Source: DATARH01 sp963789255
GTDB lineage: Bacteria > Pseudomonadota > Alphaproteobacteria > ATCC43930 > CGMCC-115725
Length of the DNA: 64,000 bases
Direction of reading: 5' to 3'
NCBI GenBank assembly: GCA_963789255.1
Contig: CAWBJW010000002.1
Location: forward strand, 1-64,000
A program made the translations under genes and the position numbers. Below the pieces are notes generated by a model that saw only the letters and a program-made list of their open reading frames with translations, had not been told where the DNA came from and searched no databases. This document shows positions 18,364 to 27,190 of the stretch, piece by piece; position 1 is the first letter of the stretch, and every line of letters starts with the position of its first letter.

Positions 18364-19109
18364 TCATGCGTCACCTTTGCTTGCGCGCGTTTTGCGCAGC
18401 GAGTTCCCGTCGAGATCAATGCGGTAGGACGCGTGGATAATGCGATCCAGAATGGCGTCAGCCAATGTGGGGTCGCCTATCACTTCATGCCATCGGTCAA
18501 CCGGCACCTGGCTGGTAATCATCAGAGAACCACAACCGTTGCGATCCTCGGTGATTTCGAGAAGATCGCGCCGATGATCGAGCTGTCAGCGGTTCGGGGC
18601 CAAAGTCATCGATAATCAGCAGTGATGTTCTTTTGAGGATGCCCAACAGACGAGTATAGCGGCCATCACCACGCGCAAGATCGAGCCTCTGTGAACAGCC
18701 GCGGTGCGCGCTGATAAAGCACCGATATATCCTCGCGGCACGCTTTCTGGCCCAGGGCACAGGCGAGCCAGCTTTTGCCAAGACCGGTTTTGCCGGTGAA
18801 GATCACATGGCGATGATCACGTATCCATTGGCAGCTCACCAGCTGCGAAAACAGCTTTTTGTCGAGGCCACGGATAGTACGATAATCCACATCTTCAACG
18901 GTCGCATTTTGACGTAGCTTGGCTCGGCTAATCCGAGCCTCGTAACGCTTCTGGCTTCGCGACGTGGCTTCGTATTCCAAAAGCACGGCCAGCCATTCGC
19001 CGTGGCTCATGGAAGCGGCCGCCGGATTGGCTTCTAGTTCCTTGAACCCCTTGGCGCAGCCATGCAGGGCAAGTTCGTTCAGTATATCGAGAGTGGGATG
19101 TGACAACAT
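18364..19109 (-). CDS. istB: IstB-like ATPase of the IS21 element, two frameshifts
   Basis: Start ATG 19109 (MLSHPTLDILNELALHG). The Walker A region reads VIFTGKTGLGKSWLACALG and Walker B LLIIDDFGPEPL, as in IstB transposition helper ATPases, which load the IstA transposase on target DNA. Three frames are needed: one extra base near 18687 (after PRLFTE) and one near 18590-18600 (after GPEPLTA). Correcting both gives 248 codons, the normal family length, ending in HRRDLLEITEDR and ADAILDRIIHASYRI. If the breaks are real the element cannot move by itself. Confidence 0.85.
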
Positions 19110-19119
19110 GGTTATTCTC

Positions 19120-20676
19120 CTAATGGTAATATCCGCCGCCGCGGATGTTGCTGTGGAACAAAGGCAGGGTTGCGTCGTCCTTCCGCCTGGCTTTTCGGTC
19201 AAGATTGTGGTCAAGGATTGATCTCAAGCTTTTCGGTGACAGGGATCCAATCTCCAAGGCACGCGCACAGGCGCCTTCAGCCCGATCACGCTCGATACCC
19301 CGCAAGAGCTTCAGAATGGCCTTGCACGAGCGAAAGCCCTGTTCCGGGTACTTGCGCTTGGCCATGATCGCGACGATGAGGCCTTCGGTGTTGGGACCAA
19401 TCGCAACACCGCTGGAACGGAAGTAGGCTTCGCTCCAACCGGCATAGTGTTGATGACTCTTCGGCATATGCTCAGGCAGCGTGACGTGGTGATGTCCCGC
19501 TCCAGTCATGTACAAACGTGGATGCGCAGCCACGCGTTTGCCGCGATGGAATATCTCGACAGCATTGGTCGTACTGCGGCCATCAACCTCCTGCCGGAGC
19601 AGGTTATAAGGCACCGAGTAATAATGCCCGTCTAGTTCGACATGGTAATCGGGAGCAACCCGCGCCTTCTTCCATTCGGCATATTCGTACAAGCTTGCTG
19701 GCAACGGATGCAGCGCCGGCTTTTCGACTTCGAGGAACAGATCGCGCCGACTGACCTTAAGCCGTCGCATAACGCGACCATTGAGATCAACCATAACTTC
19801 TCGGATGGCTTGATTGCATTCACCAAGCGAAAAGAACTTCCTGTTACGCAGGCGACCCAGGATGTAATATTGGGCGAACTTGACGCCCGCCTCAACCTTC
19901 GCTTTATCGCGTGGCTTGTAAGGCCGCGCCGGCATAATGCCGATGCCGTAATGCTCCGCCATGCGGCCATACGTGCGGTTAATCTCCGGGTCGTAGAACG
20001 ATGCTTTGTTGACGGCAGATTTAAGATTGTCCGGTACCAGCAGCTTCGAACAACCCTCCATAAAATCGAACATGCGCACATGTGAACCTATCCAGTCCGG
20101 CAACGCCTGCGTCCAGGTCGCCTCGGCATAGGTGTAGTTCGATGCTCCAAGAACGGCGACGAAGATCTCAGCCTCCAACACCTCGCCAGTTTCAGGGTTG
20201 ATAATGTCGACCTTCTTCCCAGAATAATCGACAAACGTCTTGTCTCCGGCAACATGGTGTTGCCGCATCGTTGGTGACACGCGGCTTTCAAAGGCGCGAT
20301 ACAATTCACAGAAACGGCTATAGCCATAACCATCAGTATCAACCTGTCGATATTCCTCCCATAAGATCTGCAGCGTAACACCGTGTCGTTTCATCTCCTT
20401 CATCAACAAAGACCAATCCGGTTCCTTCTGATTCCTGCTGCCGGGCTTTCTGCCCATTCGCCCAAACAACTTCTGTTCCAGTACGTCATCGGTTAACTCA
20501 TCCGGCAACGGCCAGATCAACCCTGCTTTAGCAAGCCGCTTCTCGTAATCCCGGATGGTGCTACGGGCCACATTCAAACGTTGCTCCAGTGTTCGGCTAC
20601 TCACATCCGGCTCTGTGGCTTTCAGTCGTAATAACTCTCGTATTTGTCTCATGGTCAGACCTTTCTTCTTTCGCAT
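19120..20676 (-). CDS. istA: IstA-like transposase of the IS21 element (518 aa)
   Basis: ATG 20676 is preceded by GAGGAGG; a longer frame upstream is noncoding. The N-terminus carries a helix-turn-helix (LTMRQIRELLRLKATEPDVSSRTLEQRL). The central DDE integrase core is visible: DKTFVDYSGKKVDI with the first Asp, VPDNLKSAVNKASFYDPEIN with the second, and PRDKAKVEAGVKFAQYYI with the Glu. It is uninterrupted, unlike istB. istA and istB are 10 bases apart, the usual IS21 arrangement. Confidence 0.93.
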   Translation of the reverse strand: MRKKKGLTMRQIRELLRLKATEPDVSSRTLEQRLNVARSTIRDYEKRLAKAGLIWPLPDELTDDVLEQKLFGRMGRKPGSRNQKEPDWSLLMKEMKRHGVTLQILWEEYRQVDTDGYGYSRFCELYRAFESRVSPTMRQHHVAGDKTFVDYSGKKVDIINPETGEVLEAEIFVAVLGASNYTYAEATWTQALPDWIGSHVRMFDFMEGCSKLLVPDNLKSAVNKASFYDPEINRTYGRMAEHYGIGIMPARPYKPRDKAKVEAGVKFAQYYILGRLRNRKFFSLGECNQAIREVMVDLNGRVMRRLKVSRRDLFLEVEKPALHPLPASLYEYAEWKKARVAPDYHVELDGHYYSVPYNLLRQEVDGRSTTNAVEIFHRGKRVAAHPRLYMTGAGHHHVTLPEHMPKSHQHYAGWSEAYFRSSGVAIGPNTEGLIVAIMAKRKYPEQGFRSCKAILKLLRGIERDRAEGACARALEIGSLSPKSLRSILDHNLDRKARRKDDATLPLFHSNIRGGGYYH

Positions 20677-20903
20677 TCGGAGCCTCCTCGCTGTGTTGAG
20701 AAGCCGCATGCTTGGTTGATGCTGACCTGTTTGGCAAATCGTCCCAAAACTGCATTCCAAAACCCTCCCGCATCGCAGCGCCAGGTGGGCGGACATTAAT
20801 CGGAATGCTGGGCGGATTTAAATCGGAATGGTGGGCGGGATTAAATCGGAACCCCGGGCGGACTTAAATCGGAATAGGTGGGCGGTTGTTATCGGAATCC
20901 GCA

Positions 20904-20910
20904 CTCTAAC
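20904..20910. repeat. Target-site duplication, right copy
   Basis: CTCTAAC, identical to 17997-18003, immediately outside the right IS21 tip. Confidence 0.85.
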
Positions 20911-21516
20911 TCTCTGACCTGAAAGGAGGACGCCGAGTTAGACGCTCAACTACCGACCGCTCCGAGGGGTGAGAGACCCCTCCCGCCACACGGTGCAGCG
21001 TGGGGTGCGAAGCAAGCGGGTGAGGCCGACCGGGGGCTTCCGGGAGGCCGTAAATCAGCAGAACCCGCTAAAGCCGGGCGTGAGGGAACTTCCGATCCCG
21101 AACCGGCCCGGCCAGCGAGTCCGCCAAGGAGAGGGAAACCGAACCGATGGCCGAAGCCCCGTCAGGAGGGTCCTCACCGACTCGGAAGTGGGTGAGGCAG
21201 TCGAAAGACTTGTGGAGCGCCAACGCGCGATTGATGGGCGCGCTTCAGGGATGTCGGGGAAACCCGAGGTCAGCATCCGGGAAAGCCTGCAAGCCCCGGA
21301 TGCCGGAATCCACACGGGGTAGAGTCGGCTCCTATAGCGGACGAGGAGTGACGGTGGAACTTGGGAACCCGCCCGCGTTGCCGCCCCTGCGGGGAGCGGA
21401 TGGCCGAAGCGACCGGCGAACGCGCGAAGCGGGGGCGGAGCCTGCGTAGTAGTCGGAGGACGGGAAAGCTGTCCACATGGCGAAGGCGGGCAGTGGATAC
21501 ATTTTGCAAGCAGGAG

Positions 21517-22079
21517 ATGGACAACTTGTCCGACGCGGTGAATACCGGGTTCATTCTCGACATGCAGCGCAAGCTGTATCGGTGGAGTGCTGCGGACCCC
21601 GACAAGAGGTTCGCAGATCTGTTCAATATTGTGTGCGACCGCAGAACGCTCTTCCGGGCGTGGCAACGGCTGGCCCGTAACCGGGGCAGCAACACGCCGG
21701 GCACGGATCGCGTGACGCGGACGAAGGTCGAGGAGCGGCCCGATGGTGTCGCAGGCTTCCTGGAGGACATCCGACAGGGCCTGCGCCAAGGAACTTACCA
21801 ACCCGAGCCTGTTCGGCAGCGACTCATCCCGAAGCCGGGCAAGCCGGGGCAGTTCCGCCCACTGGGCATTCCCACGCTCAAAGACCGACTGGTCCAAATG
21901 GCGCTCAAGCTGGTGCTGGAACCGATTTTCGAGGCGGACTTCTATCCGACCTCGTACGGCTTTCGGCCCGGCCGAAGCACCCATGACGCACTCTCAAGAG
22001 TGCGGCACAGGTTGAACCCGACATCCGCCGGTCCCTCGCGGACCCGGTATGTGATCGAGGGGGATATCAAGGGCTGCTT
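21517..22079 (+). pseudogene. ltrA: Group II intron reverse transcriptase/maturase, N-terminal half
   Basis: ATG 21517 is the likeliest start (MDNLSDAVNTGFILDMQRKLY); the open frame begins further upstream. The RT domain blocks 0-2 are present: RTLFRAWQRLARNRGSNTPGTD, RLIPKPGKPGQFRPLGIPTLKDRLVQMALKL, and FYPTSYGFRPGRSTHDAL. The frame stays intact to YVIEGDIKGC and is then cut by foreign DNA after base 22079. The next conserved residues, FDAIDHH, resume at 22906, so the two halves were one gene. Inactive as it stands. Confidence 0.88.
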
Positions 22080-22902
22080 GGACCCTGCTGCATAATGCCC
22101 CCTGGTTCATGAGGTTGAATCGAAGAGCCCGGGCTGTCGGGCTATCACCTTGATGCGGAGTCCTTTTTGCTTGCCGCGCATGACATGAACCGCCTCGAGT
22201 TCGCCGCGCTTCACACGCTGCAACACGGTCTGGCGCGACACGCCAAGCGCGCGCATCGCTTCCCGCATCGCCATGAAGGCATCGCCGGCATCGCCGTTGA
22301 AGCGGGCCATGAGGTCATCGGTGAGGCGGATGCGCCAGGGAGCGCCGGGGGTCAATTGCTCGCCGGCGATGATGCCGTCGTTGAGCAGGCGATGGATGGT
22401 CGATGGCGCAACGCCGAGCACGACAGCGGCTTTCGTGATCGTCAGCAGCTCGCCCTCGGGCGCGCCACGGGACAGGCCCGTGGGCTGAAGGCCCACGGGT
22501 GTCGGCTCGAAGCAAGGGATATCCCAGTGGCGGCGCAGATTGCCGACGCGGCCCGCGATGAAGCGATGACCGTATGCCGTGGTACGCCCCTGACGGTTGA
22601 GGATGCCGGCGATCACGCTGTCGGGGTAATGGACCGCCAGCCGGCGTACCAGTGCGATCGTGTCCTCGTCGGTGCGGATGGTGGCCGGCCGCGAGCGCGG
22701 CAGGGTCAGGTTGATCTCGTCGAGCGCGCCGCCCTTCCAGCGCAGTGTCAGGGCGTCGGGCAGAATGACAAGCAAGAAGAGTACGCTGCCGCGCCGGATG
22801 CTGCTGAGCACGTCAAGCGAGCGTCCCTCGAAGGGATGGCGCTCGCGGGTGATCGTCACCCAATCCGGAATATCACGGCGATGGGTAGTCTGCCGCCGCT
22901 TC
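22080..22902. mobile_element. 823-bp insert inside the intron maturase gene
   Basis: Removing 22080-22902 rejoins the maturase frame exactly (GGC TGC TTC GAT). A three-base CTT at 22077-22079 is repeated at 22903-22905 and may be a short target duplication. I looked for inverted terminal repeats at the ends and found none convincing. The only coding content is a minus-strand recombinase fragment. Confidence 0.65.
22107..22898 (-). pseudogene. Serine-recombinase C-terminal fragment, apparently fused to a DUF5372-like start
   Basis: The open frame covers almost the whole insert. The first 45 residues (HRRDIPDWVTITRERHPFEG) resemble the small DUF5372-like proteins encoded beside certain transposon recombinases. 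From about residue 60 it matches the C-terminal part of large serine recombinases: IRTDEDTIALVRRLAVHYPD, SVIAGILNRQGRTTAYGHRF, then two helix-turn-helix units (LTITKAAVVLGVAPSTIHRLL and EAMRALGVSRQTVLQRV). The catalytic N-terminal domain with its Ser is missing. An internal deletion joining two neighbouring genes would explain this. It cannot be an active recombinase. Confidence 0.6.
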
Positions 22903-22905
22903 CTT

Positions 22906-23878
22906 CGATGCCATCGATCATCACGTGCTGATGGATCGGGTGCGCCGCCGTGTCCGGGACCGCAAGGTCCTGCGGCTCGTGCTCGCCTTCCTGAAGGCCG
23001 ACATCATGATCGAGGGCAATCGCCGGCATCCGGTGACCGGCACCCCGCAAGGGGGCATCATCTCGCCGCTTCTGGCCAACGTCTATCTCACGGCCATCGA
23101 CGAGAGATACCGGCGCTGGGTTCCCAACCCGCGCGACAAGACCCGAGTGCGGGCGCAGCAGCGCCTGCAGTCCGACTACAAAAATGGTCGGCCGGGCTTC
23201 TACGTGGTGCGCTACGCGGACGACTTCGTCGTCCTCGTGCAGGGAACACAGCAGGATGCCGAAGAAGAGCGCCTGTCGCTGGGGCGGTTCCTCAAAGAGG
23301 AACTGCGTATGGAGTTGTCGATGGAAAAGACCAAGATCACCGATGTCCGGGAAGGCTTCGACTTCCTGGGCTACCGGATCGCGCAGGTGAAGATGCCGTC
23401 AACCGGACGGCACGTCGGCATGCTCTTCATTCCGAAGGGTAAGTCGCAGCTCCTCCGCGACAAAATCAAGGTCAAGGTGAGGGAAACGCCCACCGGCCGA
23501 ACCCTCGCCAACCTCATCGACCACCTCAATCCGGTCATCACGGGCTGGCGCAACTACTACCGGTACGCGACGCGTTCCGGGAAGGAGTTCGCCAAACACG
23601 ACTGGTGGCTGTACTGGCGATTGACCGCTTGGCTTGGCAAGAAACACGGCGGAGCATCTCGAAGAAAGCTGCGCCGTCGATATGCCGAGCCAGGCGCGCG
23701 GCAGCGAGGTGGATGGCGATCGGACGGCAAAAGGCTCGCCCGGTTCGCCGACACCAAACGCCTGCGCTACCCGGACCGGGGACTACGCATACCGAACGGA
23801 TGGAACGACCCAGACGAACGCTTCCGCAAGGGAGCCGATAAGTTCTGGGAAGCGACCCTCGCCCTCGCCTCATTGTGA
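22906..23878 (+). pseudogene. ltrA: Group II intron reverse transcriptase/maturase, C-terminal half
   Basis: Resumes with the residues FDAIDHHVLMDRVRRRVRD. Contains RT block 4 (GTPQGGIISPLLANVYL), the catalytic YADDFVVL, block 6 (MELSMEKTKITDVREGFDFLGYRI), and the domain X maturase region (LIDHLNPVITGWRNYYRY). No HNH endonuclease cysteines follow, so the protein belongs to the endonuclease-lacking type. Ends at TGA 23878, 30 bases before domain V. Confidence 0.88.
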
Positions 23879-23908
23879 GGGACACCCGTGGCGCGAGCCA
23901 CGCATGGA

Positions 23909-23942
23909 GAGCCGGATGCGGGGAAACTCGCACGTCCGGTTC
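23909..23942 (+). ncRNA. Group II intron domain V
   Basis: 34-nt hairpin from GAGCCGG to CCGGTTC with a GAAA tetraloop-like turn and internal CG bulge, the catalytic core of group II introns. A GC-rich domain VI-like stem follows. Confidence 0.85.
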
Positions 23943-24006
23943 GGAGCGGGGGATGCGGAAACCTGCCTCGGCGACGGGGTAAGGCGCTGCATCCCTACTC
24001 TACCCC

Positions 24007-24377
24007 GAATCCCCTCCGCCCTCTCCCTCTACACCTTGCTTTCGGAGCCGGCGGCGGCGCTCCGCTTCCGGTCCCCTAGTCTTGCCCCCGTCCTGTTCAC
24101 GGGTTTGCGCCAGGGATCGCAGCCCGACAGGGCCAAGACCCAACCAGCTCGCTGGGGGGTGGCTTGGCTCGCGAGAGCCCGGCGCGCAGGCTTGCCCGCG
24201 CGGGCGCCCTCGCAATCCCCAACGGAAGGGGTTAGCCGATGACGGCTATTTCAGCGGGTCCAGGTTGTCGGCCGGCAGATGGAAGCTCACGGCGAAAACT
24301 CGGCCCAGTAGCCATTGGGGTCGTGTAGCGGAATCCGGTTGATTGCGGACACCCGCGCCCAACCTGCTTTGCACAAA
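24007..24377. other. Intergenic, no gene recognised
   Basis: The stretch right of the intron contains GATGACGGCTATTTC near 24238, resembling the repeat arm near 8518 in the DUF2493 leader, so it is probably part of the element backbone displaced by rearrangement. A CCCCT-cacg-AGGGG hairpin follows at about 24394. Confidence 0.4.
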
Positions 24378-24572
24378 TCAAGACTTGTGCCGCCCCTCAC
24401 GAGGGGTAGGTAGAAATTTGGCGCGATTGGCATAAGCGTAATCGTAGGCTTCGCGCGTGTCACAAGCGAGCCAGCCGTCTTTGAGTTCGGGTAAAGGTTC
24501 GATGATTTTTGCCCAAGGCGCGTCGCGGGCGACTTCCTCGCGGCTGCTGGCAATGAATAGCGAAGCTTTCAT
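24378..24572 (-). CDS. Possible small protein (64 aa)
   Basis: MKASLFIASSREEVARDAPW, then a LPELKDGWLACDTREAYDYAYANRAKFL segment with protein-like composition. No clear ribosome binding site is visible and no family is recognised. It may be a short real gene or the tail of a deleted one. Confidence 0.3.
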   Translation of the reverse strand: MKASLFIASSREEVARDAPWAKIIEPLPELKDGWLACDTREAYDYAYANRAKFLPTPREGRHKS

Positions 24573-24759
24573 AATTTCTAAGCTTATCCATGTGTTGGGC
24601 ATAAATCAAGAACTCGGTCAGAATTATAACAATCCTGATCCAGTGGTTGGCTTGCAAGGACTGAGGAAGTATTGCCGAATAAGCATGGGCAGCAGAGCCT
24701 CGTCGCGCCACCATCAATCCGGTCGAGGAATGACGCCCCGATAATCTCACCCCCTAACG

Positions 24760-25335
24760 CTTTCAGGCTTTCAGGGTGCCGTTCGGCACTGGGATCTGGG
24801 GTGAACCCGATCTGGCGCTGTCCGCAAGGGGCGCGCTGGGCGAGCCGGTGAACGTCTCGCTTGAGATGGCGGGAAGCTCGGGCCGGCTTCCCAAACCTAT
24901 GTGATATGCGTTACGGGGCTGGGCGTGCCTCGTTGACCGTCTTGCGCTTCGGCTTCGGTTTCGGCTTCGACTTGCGTGCATTGATGGCGGCCGCGTCGAG
25001 CGTGCTCTTGATGTGGGCGGCATAGAACCGCTCGATCATCTCGACGCTGGTGCGGCAGTTTTTGGCGATCTGGTAGATGTCGGATGTCGGCGCCTTCCAT
25101 GAGGCGCATGCAGATATAGGTATGGCGCAGGCTGTAGGCCGTGCGCGGATGGCCGTCGCGATCGAGCTTGAGTTTTGATTGCGTGAGGAGGTTGTTGAAC
25201 AGTTGAACATCTTGATCAGCTCGCCGGGGAAGACCGGATCTTTCGGCGAATTGAGATCGGGGCCGAGCCCCGTACGGCGCTGCCCGCGAGGGGCGCGCAA
25301 ACCGAGCCGCTGAACGTCTCGGGGAAAATGAAGGG
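24760..25335. repeat. Imperfect duplication downstream of two integrase genes
   Basis: About 75 bases at 24790-24865 (downstream of the integrase fragment) resemble 25256-25330 (downstream of the intact integrase); shared stretches include GGGGCGCGC and GAACGTCTCG with similar spacing. So the integrase copies were duplicated together with their 3' flank. No gene is visible in the copies. Confidence 0.5.
24911..25243 (-). pseudogene. Integrase C-terminal fragment, paralogue of the intact integrase
   Basis: Contains the catalytic C-terminal part of a tyrosine recombinase: LKLDRDGHPRTAYSLRHTY, ICMRLMEGADI, QIAKNCRTSVEMIERFYAAH and a Lys/Pro-rich tail. It needs three frames. The shifts coincide with two short tandem duplications: GATGTCG twice at about 25076-25089 and TGTTCAAC twice near 25195-25215. 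The N-terminal two-thirds are missing. A relic of a related element that used the same site. Confidence 0.75.
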
Positions 25336-25373
25336 CGGCCAACAGTCCCCAATACGGAATCGAAATTGATCGT

Positions 25374-26708
25374 TTATGCCTCGGCGCCGTCCCCGTCCGT
25401 CGCCGCTTTTGCAGTGCGGCGCGCGGGCCTCGGACGCCGGACATTGATCGCCGCGGCATCAAGCGTGTTCTTGATGTGGGCGGCGTAGAATTTCTCGATC
25501 ATCTCGACGCTGGTGCGGCAGTTTTTGGCGATCTGATAGATGTCGGCGCCTTCCATGAGGCGCATGCAGATGTAGGTATGGCGCAGGCTGTAGGCCGTGC
25601 GGGGTTTATTATCGCGGTCGAACTTAAGCTTCGTACGCTCCAGGAGCCTGTTGAAGCTCTTCGTGTAATTGCTGGGAAAGAGGTGGTCGGTGGGTTCCGG
25701 CAGCCTCACTTCGACCGGCGGCGCTTCGCCCGTCTCGCCTCGTATCCGGCGCGCGCGCCGGGTTTGAGCCGTTCGGCTTGGCTTGGCGCGCGCGAGAAGG
25801 CGCTCAAAGGGGCGCACGGCGCCCGGCAGGCTTTTGCAATAGCCGACACCGCGCTTGCCGCGCACGTCGATTTCCAGAATTTTCTGGCGCGTGGCGTCGT
25901 CGGTGACGATCGACACATCGCGGAACTGAAGATTCTTGGCCTCGTCGGGACGCAGGCCGGTGTTCCCCATGAAGAGAACGAAGTCGTGAAGCTGCTCGGC
26001 GTCCCACCGATAATGCTCGTTGAGGGGATTGTTCGCATAGTCGCGGGTCGCCTCGTAGAGCTGCTTATATTCCTCGGGGCTGAACCACGGACGATGCACG
26101 ATTTTTCCCTGCGTCCGATAGGGCGGGGAAAGATCGGGTAGATGGGCAAGCCAGCCGTGACGGATGGCTGTCTTCAGCACCAGGCGGATGGTGACGATTT
26201 CATTGTGAAGGGTACTGCGCGATGGGGGCTGGTAGTCGGCTGGGGTTTTCGGTTTGCGGGTGACGGCGTTCCTGCCCATGGGACCGGGCATCGGCTTATA
26301 ATCGGGCGGTGTCGTCGCCCGGTGCATCCGGTACTCCTGAACCTTCCCGGCGGTGATCTCTGAAAGACCGATCTCGCCGAAATAGGGATCGAGGTGAAGG
26401 CGGACACGGCCTTTATGTCCTTCCATCCAGCGCGGCGAGCGCTGGCCCTCGGTGATGATCTCATACTCTTTGAGAAATTGTTTGGACGCCTCGGCAAACG
26501 TCTTCTCGGTCGTGAGAAGCCCGGCGCGCGATTTGCCGCGCATCCCGAGATACCAATCCTCGGCGAGCTGTTTCGCGTGGGTAAGGCTCTCTTCTTTCGT
26601 GCTGTGGCGATATTGCTTTCCGCCGATCGAGGCGGAGCATTGCCAGAAGCGGCTACGGCCGCGCTGGAAAATCTGCAAGTCGCCGCCCATCAATTTATGG
26701 ATCGGCAT
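25374..26708 (-). CDS. Tyrosine site-specific integrase (444 aa), intact
   Basis: ATG 26708 with AAAGGGA seven bases upstream. The N-terminal arm-binding and core-binding regions cover residues 1-190 (SRFWQCSASIGGKQYRHST; TFAEASKQFLKEYEI). The catalytic domain shows Arg in GNTGLRPDEAKN, the box II YSLRHTYICMRL in which the first His is replaced by Tyr, and the nucleophile Tyr in EKFYAAH. The gene points away from the tRNA-fMet gene whose 3' end lies 137 bases upstream, the usual arrangement for an element integrated at a tRNA 3' end. It presumably catalyses integration and excision of the element to its left. I did not find a second copy of the tRNA 3' end in the window. Confidence 0.92.
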   Translation of the reverse strand: MPIHKLMGGDLQIFQRGRSRFWQCSASIGGKQYRHSTKEESLTHAKQLAEDWYLGMRGKSRAGLLTTEKTFAEASKQFLKEYEIITEGQRSPRWMEGHKGRVRLHLDPYFGEIGLSEITAGKVQEYRMHRATTPPDYKPMPGPMGRNAVTRKPKTPADYQPPSRSTLHNEIVTIRLVLKTAIRHGWLAHLPDLSPPYRTQGKIVHRPWFSPEEYKQLYEATRDYANNPLNEHYRWDAEQLHDFVLFMGNTGLRPDEAKNLQFRDVSIVTDDATRQKILEIDVRGKRGVGYCKSLPGAVRPFERLLARAKPSRTAQTRRARRIRGETGEAPPVEVRLPEPTDHLFPSNYTKSFNRLLERTKLKFDRDNKPRTAYSLRHTYICMRLMEGADIYQIAKNCRTSVEMIEKFYAAHIKNTLDAAAINVRRPRPARRTAKAATDGDGAEA

Positions 26709-26750
26709 CGTTAATCCCTTTCCTCAGCGTCCGTTGCGGTGGCGGCCGCA

Positions 26751-26784
26751 AAGTGCGCTAAAGTGCGTTAGAGGTGCGCTAGAG
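26751..26784. repeat. Three tandem 10-11 bp repeats upstream of the integrase
   Basis: AAGTGCGCTA, AAGTGCGTTA and GAGGTGCGCTAG follow one another 43-76 bases before the integrase start. This spacing suits operator sites for integrase autoregulation or an excisionase. Confidence 0.5.
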
Positions 26785-26805
26785 ATTTTGAGCCTAACAT
26801 GGCAT

Positions 26806-26834
26806 AAAAAAAGGGTCAAGCTTTCGCTTAACCC
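26806..26834 (-). terminator. Terminator of the rRNA-tRNA operon
   Basis: Minus strand: GGGTTAAGC-gaaa-GCTTGACCC stem (one G-T pair) followed by seven T, 12 bases beyond the tRNA-fMet 3' end. Confidence 0.85.
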
Positions 26835-26845
26835 TTTGTTTTAGT

Positions 26846-26922
<77 letters not shown>

Positions 26923-27051
26923 TTGAGGGTCATCGTTGTGTCGGCACGCCGGGTCTTGCGGTGTGGCGCCGGGGTTTGCGATCGCCGGGTGTGATCGGCG
27001 GCAGGTTTGCCGACGGCGGCGCGTCCGGGGACGCGGTTCGGCGGTTTGGCG

Positions 27052-27171
27052 GGCCTGGCGGCGACCTACTCTTCCGCGCCTTCGTGGCGCAGTACCATCG
27101 GCGCTGAGGGTTTTCACGGCCGAGTTCGGGATGGGATCGGGTGTTTTGCCCCTCGCTATGGCCACCAGGCC
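27052..27171 (-). rRNA. rrf: 5S ribosomal RNA
   Basis: About 120 nt, beginning GGCCTGGTGGCCATAGCGAG and ending GGTCGCCGCCAGGCC on the minus strand, with paired ends and the conserved CCCATCCCGAACTCGG block. Confidence 0.93.
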
Positions 27172-27190
27172 GGCCAAGACCGCCGCCGGT

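Larger units (their letters stand above)
18004..20903 (-). mobile_element. IS21-family insertion sequence, 2900 bp
   Basis: Both ends carry the same tip (TGAGGATTCC at the left, TGCGGATTCC reading in from the right), start TG and end CA, and are followed by multiple internal terminal repeats of the type CCGCCCANNATTCCGATT, two to three on the left and about five on the right, a hallmark of IS21. The element encodes istA and istB on the minus strand. It is flanked by a 7-bp direct repeat CTCTAAC (17997-18003 and 20904-20910). It disrupts the parB upstream region. Confidence 0.93.
21005..24006 (+). mobile_element. Group II intron, interrupted by an 823-bp insert
   Basis: The probable 5' end is GTGCG at 21005, the usual intron start. 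The maturase is encoded in two halves (21517-22079 and 22906-23878). Domain V is clear at 23909-23942, followed by a domain VI-like stem (about 23950-23997) and a 3' end near 24006. A perfect 7-bp hairpin (GAGGGGT-gagag-ACCCCTC) lies about 30 bases before the 5' end; introns that insert after terminator-like hairpins are known. Boundaries are estimates to within some tens of bases. Confidence 0.8.

Noticed and set aside
22080..22902. Complete insertion sequence within the intron
   Set aside because: No inverted terminal repeats and no complete transposase; only a recombinase fragment, so it is called an insert of unknown mechanism.
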